In this document: piece after piece, positions 46,607 to 55,002 of the stretch
Layout of the letters: every line of letters starts with the position of its first letter
Position numbering within the stretch: position 1 is the first letter of the stretch
From: an uncultured Flavobacteriaceae bacterium
GTDB lineage: Bacteria > Bacteroidota > Bacteroidia > Flavobacteriales > Flavobacteriaceae
Reading direction: 5' to 3'
Assembly: GCA_943788095.1 (NCBI GenBank)
Contig: CALSOZ010000013.1
Coordinates: forward strand, 1-61,454
DNA: 61,454 bases
Notes under the pieces: generated by a model
Databases searched by the model: none
The model's input: the letters and a program-made list of their open reading frames with translations, nothing else
What the model was told of the DNA's origin: nothing
Position numbers and translations under genes: made by a program

Positions 46607-48172
46607 TTACTCTTCAAACTCCGTGGCATTGTAAGCCCCTAAATCAGGTGGGGAAGTGCGAGAGGCGTTTGTGAGATCCACGTTTAAGGTTCCAGAAGCA
46701 ATCCCAGCCCCTTCAGCAGGCGAACCGATAGGTATTTGCAATTGATTCTTAGAAGGCTCTAAAAACTCAGGATCTAAGTTGAATCGGATATTTTCATAGT
46801 GATCTGTATTGCTGAAATCGTATTGGGGTTCTGAATAAAACCCTGTTGGATCGTCAAAATAAATCAAACTATTAGTGAATTTAAAATTAAAAATTTCAGA
46901 GGTTTCTTTTTCTAATAACAATTCTGGATTGTCATTGCCGTAAATAATACAATTGGTAAAATTTGCAGACTCTAAAGGGTTTGTAAATACGTTGTTATCG
47001 GCATCTACAATAAAATTATTGAGCAGGAGGGCAGGGAATTGTCTAAAACTATTGGTCCAGTAGTTGGTGATTGTGGAGTGTGTAAAGTTATAATTTCCAC
47101 CATAGGTGCCCGCAAATGACGAAACACCACTGTTATTAAGGACTATATTTTCTGCACTAATAGAAGTTGCTCTTCCTAGAATACCAAAATTACTAGAGTT
47201 ATAAATCTGTGAATTTGTAATCACGAGTTTTGTAGGGTCGTCCTGATTGCCATCACTTAAAATACCCACCGTTCCATTTTTGATCGTCGCATGATTGATG
47301 CTGTTGTAGGTACTCCCACTTAACAACCAAATGGTTTCCCATTGTCCTGGAATGTCTTCGTACAGAGGCTCCAAGCGATCGCCTTGAAAAATGACTTCAT
47401 TTTCTAAAAGTTCGGCGTCTAAACTCGGTAATCCATTTACATGTAAGGAGGCATTAGTGGTAATTAGTAGCCCCGAATTGGCGTGAAAGTGTACGCGAGC
47501 ACCAGGACTAATAGTAAGTGTTTTTCCGTTTTCTACAGCTGCATAGCCATAAATAACATACGGTTTTTCATTTGTAAAGGTTAACTCGGAATCTTCTAAA
47601 AACCGCCCCTGTACATTGGTTTCATCTTCGATTCCATCGCCATCCACATCAAACTTTAAGGTTTCAACAACGCCCACGGCATCTTTATTAGGGTAAATAA
47701 ATACGGCATCTTTTACCAAGGTTACCAATTCTACCTTTTGAATGTTAGATCCACTCCCAAATTCAATCGCATCGGTATATAAAAATTGTGTTTCATCGGC
47801 AACCAAAGGATCAATATCTACAGTGGTTTCAATAAACACATACATACTGTCTTTGGCCAACAATTCGACATTTTCAAATTCTTTACCCAACAACGTTCCA
47901 GAGCCTGTCATGCCATCTACAGTCAAACGGTAATTTGAGCTTTGCCCTTCACTTAATTTTAAACTAGGAATGCGTATATCTGTATCACTTGAGTTATATA
48001 CTTTTAAGGTGTAAGTGCTCGAACCTATTTTTGAAAAAACAGTGTCCAAATAAACGGTGTCTTTTGAAAAGGTGAGTGTACCTGTGCTTGGAATAAATTC
48101 AAAATCTTGACGACAAGAACTCCAAAAAATGAGCATCAAAAAACTTATTATTAAATAGAAGGAACGAATCAT
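46607..48172 (-). CDS. secreted lipoprotein with beta-helix repeats
   Basis: A 521-residue lipoprotein with signal MIRSFYLIISFLMLIFWSSC; the cysteine at position 20 is the lipid site. The N-terminal part (about 30-170) looks like an immunoglobulin-like domain (STGTLTFSKDTVYLDTVF, TYTLKVYNSSDTDIRI). The C-terminal part (about 220-480) has asparagine-rich rungs (TIKNGTVGILS, VITNSQIYNSSNFGILG, FTNCIIYGNDNPEL) of a right-handed parallel beta-helix. No catalytic acid triad is evident. A cell-surface role is likely; substrate unknown. Confidence 0.8.
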   Translation of the reverse strand: MIRSFYLIISFLMLIFWSSCRQDFEFIPSTGTLTFSKDTVYLDTVFSKIGSSTYTLKVYNSSDTDIRIPSLKLSEGQSSNYRLTVDGMTGSGTLLGKEFENVELLAKDSMYVFIETTVDIDPLVADETQFLYTDAIEFGSGSNIQKVELVTLVKDAVFIYPNKDAVGVVETLKFDVDGDGIEDETNVQGRFLEDSELTFTNEKPYVIYGYAAVENGKTLTISPGARVHFHANSGLLITTNASLHVNGLPSLDAELLENEVIFQGDRLEPLYEDIPGQWETIWLLSGSTYNSINHATIKNGTVGILSDGNQDDPTKLVITNSQIYNSSNFGILGRATSISAENIVLNNSGVSSFAGTYGGNYNFTHSTITNYWTNSFRQFPALLLNNFIVDADNNVFTNPLESANFTNCIIYGNDNPELLLEKETSEIFNFKFTNSLIYFDDPTGFYSEPQYDFSNTDHYENIRFNLDPEFLEPSKNQLQIPIGSPAEGAGIASGTLNVDLTNASRTSPPDLGAYNATEFEE

Positions 48173-48237
48173 GTGATGTACTGTTTTGGTAAAAATATAA
48201 CTTTTCGAGCTAATAAATATTGTGGATATTCATTTTA

Positions 48238-48624
48238 TTATTGAAACACATTTACGATCTCGGGCGTAATTCGTTTCGGTTTTTTGCTATTGCCATCTAA
48301 TAAACACCAATTGGTTTCAGATTTAACAATTAATTTTTCTGTGTCCTTATGATACATTTCGACGATTCGGGTCGAGGTAACGCCTTCGGTGCGTGTCACA
48401 TAGGTTTTTAGATGAATTTCATCATGGAGTACGGCTGAAGATTTATACTCGATATGATGACTTAATAAGACCCATATATTTTCTTTTTGTTGGAGTGGGG
48501 TGGTGGCTGAAATCCAATGGTCCTTTGCAAGATCTTGAATCCACTGCACATAACGCACATTATTCACATGTAATAACTCGTCTAAATCATCGTTGACAAC
48601 CGTTCGAAAGGCTTCAAAAACCAT
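48238..48624 (-). CDS. acyl-CoA thioesterase (4HBT family)
   Basis: A 128-residue hot-dog-fold protein of the YbgC/FadM type. It shows LDELLHVNNVRYVQWIQDLA near the start, where the usual aspartate is replaced by H-V-N-N, as in FatA-like relatives. IWVLLSHHIEYKSSAVLHDEIH and SETNWCLLDGNSKKPKRI follow. It hydrolyses acyl thioesters, substrate not known. It is 2 bases after the glutaminyl cyclotransferase gene on the same strand. Confidence 0.85.
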   Translation of the reverse strand: MVFEAFRTVVNDDLDELLHVNNVRYVQWIQDLAKDHWISATTPLQQKENIWVLLSHHIEYKSSAVLHDEIHLKTYVTRTEGVTSTRIVEMYHKDTEKLIVKSETNWCLLDGNSKKPKRITPEIVNVFQ

Positions 48625-48626
48625 CC

Positions 48627-49661
48627 TTAATTTTTAATGATTTTCACTTCAAATAATTTATCCCAGCGTTTGCCGGTCACAAATAATGTTTTTGTTTTTG
48701 GGTTGTAAGCGATCCCATTGAGAACATCCAATCCTTTGTGTTTGGTGACTTTCGTTTTTAATTTTTTAAAATCAATGACCGCTTCGATTGCTCCATTTTG
48801 GGGGTTGATAATCGCAACACCATTTTTTTGGAAACGATTCGCATAAATTTTTCCATCCACCCATTCTAATTCATTAAGATTTGTCAATTTTCCTTTATTG
48901 GTATAGGCTTGAATAGACCCTTCTTCGGAAAGCGTTTGAGGGTTGAGAATCCAAATGTAAGCGGTTCCATCAGATTTATAAAATTTTTCACCATCATTAC
49001 ACAAGCCCCAACCTTCTTTACTTTGTCCATAATTAAAGGTTTCAATTTGTTCAAAACGGTTCACTTCATAGACCAATCCACGACCTTCTTTCCAAGTTAA
49101 TTGATAAATTTTATCATTTAAAACCGAGAGTCCTTCTCCAAAATAGGCTTTGCTTAAATCAATATTATCAAGAATTTTACCAGTCTTATAATCGATTTTT
49201 CTAAGTTTAGATTCGCCATATTGACCCGTACTTTCATATAAATTTCCTTTATAAAATTCCAGTCCTTGCGTGTAAGAGGTGATATCGTGAGGGTACGTAT
49301 TTACAATCTCATAGGTATATAATTTTGGAGCCGTCGCACTCACAATAATTACTTTTTTTAAGGCGATTTCAAATTTAGAATCATAAAACACTTTGGCCTT
49401 GATTATTTTTTCACCCAAAGTCTTGGATGCTAAAGCCACGGAAGTCTCGATTTTCGAATTATCTAAGGTCAATTGAACGGAGTCAATTTTGTAGTTTTTA
49501 GGGTTGATCAATTCAACGCTAAGTGTGTTTGCGTTCGAAATAACGTTGGTATCGCTGTTTATTTGGATCGAAAAGTTAGAGGATTTAGAGCCTGCGTTGT
49601 TACCACAAGCGGTCAATAAAAGACCAAACCCAATGAAGGTCAATATTTTTATGGGATGCAT
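48627..49661 (-). CDS. glutaminyl-peptide cyclotransferase lipoprotein
   Basis: A 344-residue lipoprotein. The lipobox LLLTACGN sets the mature cysteine at about residue 19. The C-terminal two thirds form a five-bladed propeller of the bacterial/plant glutamine cyclotransferase family: YTQGLEFYKGNLYESTGQYG, YFGEGLSVLNDKIYQLTWKEG, GWGLCNDGEKFYKSDGT, LNELEWVDGKIYANRFQKN and LDVLNGIAYNPKTKTLFVTG. The family converts N-terminal Gln to pyroglutamate, here at the cell surface or periplasm. Residues 30-115 form an extra N-terminal domain. Confidence 0.9.
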   Translation of the reverse strand: MHPIKILTFIGFGLLLTACGNNAGSKSSNFSIQINSDTNVISNANTLSVELINPKNYKIDSVQLTLDNSKIETSVALASKTLGEKIIKAKVFYDSKFEIALKKVIIVSATAPKLYTYEIVNTYPHDITSYTQGLEFYKGNLYESTGQYGESKLRKIDYKTGKILDNIDLSKAYFGEGLSVLNDKIYQLTWKEGRGLVYEVNRFEQIETFNYGQSKEGWGLCNDGEKFYKSDGTAYIWILNPQTLSEEGSIQAYTNKGKLTNLNELEWVDGKIYANRFQKNGVAIINPQNGAIEAVIDFKKLKTKVTKHKGLDVLNGIAYNPKTKTLFVTGKRWDKLFEVKIIKN

Positions 49662-49715
49662 AGAGTTATATTAATTTTCAGCAATTTATTTATTTATATT
49701 CAGTAAAAAAAATCA

Positions 49716-49745
49716 TTGTGAAAATATTAAAACTTTGTATATTTG
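49716..49745 (+). promoter_or_regulatory. Promoter of SRP RNA (TTG-N19-TATATTTG)
   Basis: TTG at 49716-49718 and TATATTTG at 49738-49745 are 19 bases apart, the exact Bacteroidota sigma-A arrangement. Transcription would start at about 49751, the first bases of the RNA. Confidence 0.85.
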
Positions 49746-49749
49746 CACT

Positions 49750-49844
49750 GGCAAGTCCTACACAACTAGCTCCTGTTGAATCCTCCAGGGCGGGAACGCA
49801 GCAAAGGTAAATGGTTGTAGCAGTGTGATGTAGGTAGCTTGCCA
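49750..49844 (+). ncRNA. ffs: Signal recognition particle RNA, small type
   Basis: An RNA of about 95 bases. The apical Ffh-binding loop is seen as TCCTCCAGGGCGGGAACGCA followed by GCAAAGG, with GGAA-like tetraloop and the A/C-rich internal loop. The 5' GGCAAG..CCTACAC pairs with the 3' GTGTGATGTAGGTAGCTTGCC. A T run (49845-49850) ends it. It works with Ffh in membrane targeting of nascent proteins. Confidence 0.9.
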
Positions 49845-49907
49845 TTTTTTGTACCCTTTAGTTTCCTCAATTCTTTTTATCTTTAGCACTTATTATAAAA
49901 GCAATAC

Positions 49908-50712
49908 ATGTCAAAAGTAGTTTTAATTACAGGGGGTTCATCAGGTATTGGAAAATCTGTAGGTGAGTACCTAACAGATAATGGATACATCGTTTATGGC
50001 ACAAGTCGATCGCCAGAAAAATGTACGGACTCTAAGTTTCCACTATTAAAATTAGACGTCACTCAATCCGCTTCAATTGCAAGTTGTGTTTTGGAACTAA
50101 TTTCTAAAACTAATCAAATTGATATTTTGATTAATAATGCTGGTGTTGGAATTACGGGCCCTTTGGAAGAGATTCCAACCGAAGAGATGAAAGCGTAATT
50201 TTGAAACCAATTTATTTGGGCCTATTCATATGATTAATGCCGTGTTGCCGTATATGCGGACTCAACAATCGGGGTTAATTCTAAATATTACTTCTATTGC
50301 TGGTTATATGGGATTGCCTTTTAGAGGCATTTATAGCGCTAGTAAAGGGGCATTGGAACTGATTACCGAATCGTATCGAATGGAACTCAAAGCATTTAAT
50401 ATCAAGCTCAGTAATATTGCGCCTGGTGATTTTGCAACCAATATTGCAGCTGGCCGTTATCATGCGCCATTACTCAAAGATTCTCCTTACAAAGAACCTT
50501 ATGGAACCACTTTAAATTTAATGGATTCGCATGTAGATTCTGGGGAAGACCCCTTATTGTTGGCAAAAATGATTCATCAAATCATCACCTCTAAAAATCC
50601 GAAAATTCATTATAAAGTTGGAGCTTTTTTACAAAAATTCTCCATCGTATTAAAACGAATCCTTCCTGATTTATGGTACGAAGCTCTTTTGTGTCGTTTT
50701 TATAAACTTTAA
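49908..50712 (+). CDS. short-chain dehydrogenase, one frameshift
   Basis: A 267-residue classical SDR oxidoreductase. The cofactor loop is LITGGSSGIGKSVGEYL, followed by DILINNAGVGITGPL. The catalytic serine and YxxxK are in NITSIAGYMGLPFRGIYSASKG. The frame breaks at 50196, where one extra T creates a stop; without it NFETNLFGPIHMINAVLPYM reads through. The substrate is not known. It follows the SRP RNA gene by 60 bases. Confidence 0.85.
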
Positions 50713-50739
50713 TTCGCTATTTATTTATGGGGATTAGCT

Positions 50740-50769
50740 TTGTCTAAACGATAGAATACTCTAATTTTG
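50740..50769 (+). promoter_or_regulatory. Promoter of the transaldolase gene (TTG-N19-TAATTTTG)
   Basis: TTG at 50740-50742 and TAATTTTG at 50762-50769 have the exact 19-base spacing. The ATG of tal is 29 bases past the -7 box. Confidence 0.8.
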
Positions 50770-50798
50770 TAACATTAATTAAATCAAAATAAAATAGT

Positions 50799-51451
50799 AT
50801 GAAATTTTTTATTGACACGGCAAATTTAACTCAAATAAAAGAAGCACAAGACCTTGGGGTTCTTGATGGTGTGACTACCAATCCATCCTTAATGGCTAAA
50901 GAAGGCATTACAGGTTCAGATAACATTTTGAATCATTACAAAGCCATTTGTGCTATTGTTGAAGGCGATGTGTCTGCCGAAGTTATTTCTACAGATTTTG
51001 AGGGCATGGTAAAAGAAGGGGAAGCTCTTGCAGCTTTACATCCACAAATTGTAGTGAAACTTCCTATGATCAAAGATGGTGTAAAAGCCTGTAAATATTT
51101 TAGTGACAAAGGGATTAGAACCAATGTGACTTTAGTGTTTTCCCCGGACAAGCCTTATTAGCTGCCAAAGCGGGTGCCACTTATGTGTCTCCATTTATTG
51201 GTCGTTTGGATGATATTTCAACCGATGGTTTAAACCTAATTGCCGAAATTCGTTTGATCTATGACAATTATGGATTTGCAACCGAAATTCTAGCGGCGTC
51301 TGTGCGTCACACCATGCATGTGATTGACTGTGCGAAGTTAGGTGCCGATGTCATGACTGGCCCTTTAAGTTCTATTGAAGGTTTATTGCGCCACCCATTA
51401 ACGGACAGTGGTTTAGCTAAATTTTTGGAAGATTATAAAAAAGGAAATTAA
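50799..51451 (+). CDS. tal: transaldolase / fructose-6-phosphate aldolase, one frameshift
   Basis: A 217-residue short transaldolase of the TalC/FSA type, moving three-carbon units in the pentose phosphate pathway. It shows [33 protein letters not shown], the Schiff-base lysine in [11 protein letters not shown], and [20 protein letters not shown]. One G is missing at about 51147; adding it gives [20 protein letters not shown] and an unbroken frame. It is the only transaldolase in the window. Confidence 0.9.
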
Positions 51452-51504
51452 GACCTACATTTCAAACATAAAATATATAGCTGAAGGAAACTTCAGCTAT
51501 TTTT

Positions 51505-52911
51505 TTATTTATATTTTTGAAGCGTTTTATTAAAGGTAGGATCAAATAAATCGGCGGTAACATTTAAAATCAATCCCTCACGATCTACAATCAAAACCTT
51601 TTTGATATAGTTGATTGCTAACCTCTTTTTAGCATAGGACGGATCTGAAAATCGATACTCGTTTTCAATTTTAAACTGATTTCCAAAAATCATATTGCGC
51701 CATACATTGGTGTGCATCGAGTTAATATTAATCGCGATAAAATCAATATCAGGAAAATTTTCTTGTAGGGATTTGACCTTAATATGACTGTTTTCAAAAT
51801 GATATCGACTCGCATTATCCCAAAAATAAATAACGGATGTTTTTTTAAAAATAGTATTAATATTTAAAGTTTCATTTTTATGATTCACCACTTCAATGGG
51901 TGGTAATGGGTAACCCGCTTGAAGTCCCTGCGCATGTTTAAATAAATTTTTAATGTATATTTTATCTTTTTCAATAGTGCTTTTTTCTAAGAACGATTGA
52001 TATAAAATATAACTCTGATCGATGTATTTAGAATTCGAAATGAAGTTACGCGTTGTATATTTCAATAAATTATTTTTAATCATGGTATTGGTCACCAAAC
52101 TATCGATAAGTTCCAACTTTCGCATGGTATAATCTAGTGAATTATTCTCTAATGTAAATTCTGCATTTGCACTTATTAATTGATCGAGTGCTAAGTTATT
52201 TATATGGGGAAATAAAAAATTATAATAGGAATAAAAATCTTTCAGATCGATGTCATTATAAACAATCTCTTTTCGGAACTCATAAAAAATAGGGGGTAGT
52301 TTTTTAAAATCATTCAGATTATTTTTCCCATAATGGTGAAACGGGTAGAGTTCTTTTTTAGTGAAATAGTTATAATTAATACTTGCTTGGGCTATTTTTT
52401 TGAAAAGTTCTGAGTTAGGGTTTTCCTTGAGAAACTTCTGTAATTCTTTAGTGTTTTTGGTGATTAAACCTTCGATGGTAAAATGGAAATCAAAGGGTGA
52501 TTTTTTATAAAACACATTGGTTTGACTGCTTTCGTTTTCGAGCTTGAGCAATAAGTTGATAAGGAAATTATTCTTTTTCGCACCAATCCCATTATACACA
52601 ATCGATTCGTCAAAATCATGCGTATTAATATGCATCATGATACTATCGTTGGCTTCGAGTAATATAGATTGATGTTTTCCGCCATGCACAAATGAATGAA
52701 TTCCAGGTTTAAAAGTAGTGAAATGGTGTGAAAATCGATTTTCAGCATTCAGATAGAGCGTATCGATATTGTTTTGAGTATCATACAAAACCACATAATT
52801 ATTACTAGGGTTGATGATGTCACCCCCAAAAAAAACAGCCTTATTTGCTCTGTGACTGGGTTGACAGCTACAGAGGACTAAAAGCCCGCAAAGAAGTAAT
52901 ATTGGTTTCAT
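51505..52911 (-). CDS. lipoprotein with cysteine-less TlpA-like domain
   Basis: A 468-residue lipoprotein with signal MKPILLLCGLLVLCSC. The C-terminal 130 residues follow the TlpA/thioredoxin layout: YPLPPIEVVNHKNETLNINTIF, then SVIYFWDNASRYHFENSH, FPDIDFIAININ and KKVLIVDREGLILN. Where CxxC should lie there is no cysteine, and I see none after the signal region. The N-terminal 300 residues are helical and tyrosine-rich. I infer a binding rather than redox role. It is convergent with tal. Confidence 0.8.
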   Translation of the reverse strand: MKPILLLCGLLVLCSCQPSHRANKAVFFGGDIINPSNNYVVLYDTQNNIDTLYLNAENRFSHHFTTFKPGIHSFVHGGKHQSILLEANDSIMMHINTHDFDESIVYNGIGAKKNNFLINLLLKLENESSQTNVFYKKSPFDFHFTIEGLITKNTKELQKFLKENPNSELFKKIAQASINYNYFTKKELYPFHHYGKNNLNDFKKLPPIFYEFRKEIVYNDIDLKDFYSYYNFLFPHINNLALDQLISANAEFTLENNSLDYTMRKLELIDSLVTNTMIKNNLLKYTTRNFISNSKYIDQSYILYQSFLEKSTIEKDKIYIKNLFKHAQGLQAGYPLPPIEVVNHKNETLNINTIFKKTSVIYFWDNASRYHFENSHIKVKSLQENFPDIDFIAININSMHTNVWRNMIFGNQFKIENEYRFSDPSYAKKRLAINYIKKVLIVDREGLILNVTADLFDPTFNKTLQKYK

Positions 52912-53012
52912 TTGTATTAATATCTGGCGAATAATATGTTATGTGTTTCAAAAGTAAGTTTATAAACGATTATTCCTTGTTAAGGCGTTGTTAAATTACG
53001 AGGCTGTTTAAT

Positions 53013-53042
53013 TTGGTGAGTGGTTTGATTTATTTACTTTTG
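53013..53042 (+). promoter_or_regulatory. Promoter of the ABC-F gene (TTG-N19-TACTTTTG)
   Basis: TTG at 53013-53015 and TACTTTTG at 53035-53042 are spaced by 19 bases. The ATG lies 18 bases after the -7 box, so the 5' leader would be only about ten bases. Confidence 0.8.
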
Positions 53043-53059
53043 CAAAAATTATTTTAAGC

Positions 53060-54676
53060 ATGTTATCAGTTTCAAACTTATCAGTACAATTCGGAAAACG
53101 TATTCTTTTTGATGAAGTCAACACGTCATTTAATACCGGAAATTGCTATGGAATTATTGGTGCCAATGGTGCTGGTAAATCGACCTTTCTAAAAATCATC
53201 GCTGGCGTGCAAGAACCAACCTCTGGCCATGTACATTTAGAGCCTGGAAAACGCATGTCGGTACTAGAGCAAAACCATAACCTGTACGACGAGCATACCG
53301 TTTTGGAAACAGTGATAATAGGTAACAAACCTCTGTTTAAAATTAAGTCAGAAATTGACGCGTTGTACAATGATTATTCAGACGCAAATGCCGATCGAAT
53401 AGGAGAACTTCAGGTGCAATTTGAAGAAATGAACGGGTGGAATGCCGATAGTGATGCCGCTTCAATGCTTTCTAATTTAGGCATTAAAGAGGAACATCAT
53501 TACACCTTGATGAAAGATATGGATGGTAAACAAAAGGTACGGGTTTTATTGGCGCAAGCTTTATTTGGATCGCCCGATGTGCTAATTATGGATGAGCCTA
53601 CCAATGATTTGGATTATGAAACCATTTCATGGTTAGAACAGTTCTTAGCCAATTATGACAACTGTGTGATTGTTGTATCGCACGACCGTCACTTTTTAGA
53701 TTCGGTGTGTACGCACATTTCTGATATCGATTTTAACAAAATAAATCACTTTTCTGGAAACTACACCTTTTGGTACGAATCTTCTCAGTTGGCAGCCAAA
53801 CAACGTGCTCAACTCAACAAAAAATCAGAAGATAAAAAGAAAGAATTAGAAGAATTTATCCGCCGTTTTTCGGCCAATATGGCAAAATCCAAACAAGCCA
53901 CCAGTCGTAAAAAAATGATTGACAAATTGGATGTTTCTGAAATAAGACCTTCAAGTAGACGCTATCCGGCCATTATCTTTGAACGAGAACGGGAGGCTGG
54001 CGATCAGATTCTGAATGTCGAAAAATTAGCCTTTGAATTGGAAGGGGAGACCCTTTTTGATAAAATCGACTTTAACTTAAATAAAGGAGATAAAGTGTTG
54101 GTATATTCAAAGGATTCTAGAGCCACTTCGGCATTTTATGAGATCGTTAATGGAAATTTGGACGCTAAAAATGGAACGTTTCTTTGGGGCGTGACCACCA
54201 CGCAATCGTATTTGCCGTTGGATAACAGCAGTTTTTTTAAGCAAGCGATGAATTTAGTCGATTGGTTACGTCAATGGGCAAAAACAGAAGAAGAACGAGA
54301 AGAAGTGCACATTCGTGGCTTTTTGGGGAAAATGATATTTAGTGGCGAAGAAGCACTCAAACAATCCAATGTATTATCGGGTGGTGAAAAAGTGCGTTGC
54401 ATGCTCTCACGCATGATGATGATGCGTGCCAACGTCCTTATGCTAGATGAACCGACGAACCACTTGGATTTGGAAAGTATCACGGCGTTTAATAACTCCT
54501 TAAAAAACTTTAAAGGCACCGTATTGTTTACTACTCACGATCATGAGTTTTCGCAAACGTTGGCCAACCGCGTCATTGAACTAACTCCCAAGGGTGTCAT
54601 TGATCGTTACACGACTTTTGATGAGTATATGCAAGACCCTAAGATTAAGGAGCTGCGAGCAAAGATGTATGCCTAA
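53060..54676 (+). CDS. ABC-F family ribosome-associated ATPase (YbiT/YkpA type)
   Basis: A 538-residue soluble protein with two ABC domains and a charged linker. Walker A of the first half is GANGAGKSTFLK; its signature reads MDGKQKVRVLLAQALF in place of LSGGEQ, a variant I recall from this group. The Walker B motifs are VLIMDEPTNDLD and VLMLDEPTNHLD, and the second signature is LSGGEKVRC. The linker (about 250-310) is lysine-rich with SKQATSRKKMIDKL. ABC-F proteins act on the ribosome. The second Walker A is degenerate (DKVLVYSKDSRATSA), which is odd. Confidence 0.9.
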   Translation: MLSVSNLSVQFGKRILFDEVNTSFNTGNCYGIIGANGAGKSTFLKIIAGVQEPTSGHVHLEPGKRMSVLEQNHNLYDEHTVLETVIIGNKPLFKIKSEIDALYNDYSDANADRIGELQVQFEEMNGWNADSDAASMLSNLGIKEEHHYTLMKDMDGKQKVRVLLAQALFGSPDVLIMDEPTNDLDYETISWLEQFLANYDNCVIVVSHDRHFLDSVCTHISDIDFNKINHFSGNYTFWYESSQLAAKQRAQLNKKSEDKKKELEEFIRRFSANMAKSKQATSRKKMIDKLDVSEIRPSSRRYPAIIFEREREAGDQILNVEKLAFELEGETLFDKIDFNLNKGDKVLVYSKDSRATSAFYEIVNGNLDAKNGTFLWGVTTTQSYLPLDNSSFFKQAMNLVDWLRQWAKTEEEREEVHIRGFLGKMIFSGEEALKQSNVLSGGEKVRCMLSRMMMMRANVLMLDEPTNHLDLESITAFNNSLKNFKGTVLFTTHDHEFSQTLANRVIELTPKGVIDRYTTFDEYMQDPKIKELRAKMYA

Positions 54677-55002
54677 ACAATAACGTTTTTAGCGATGACT
54701 ATCCATACGGCGAATTGTCTCTCGACTTTGAGCTTATATTTTGTATTGTTTTTCGTTCTAAATTCATTGTTTCCACTATTTAGTTTCATAGATATCATTT
54801 TTATGTCCTGTTAGTTTAGAATCTTTGCATAGCGGATGTAACTCTAATTGCATTCATATTCCTATGAGAGAGGACATACCAAAATGCCCCCTAATTACAA
54901 GGGTCTTTTTGGAGCTATGTAAATTATTTAAAAAATAATATGAATGTAGATTTTGAATGAAAAGTCAAAATCAAAATTTGATTGAAGTCACACTTTTATG
55001 AC
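54677..55002. other. 326-base intergenic region
   Basis: It lies between the convergent ABC-F gene and yyaL. It is AT-rich with no conserved frame, RNA or strong terminator seen. A weak CCCT/AGGG hairpin followed by five T lies near 54889-54910. Confidence 0.5.

Noticed and set aside
54695-54811. A 38-codon hydrophobic plus-strand ORF after the ABC-F gene
   Set aside because: It has no promoter or conserved motif and is in an AT-rich stretch where such frames arise by chance.
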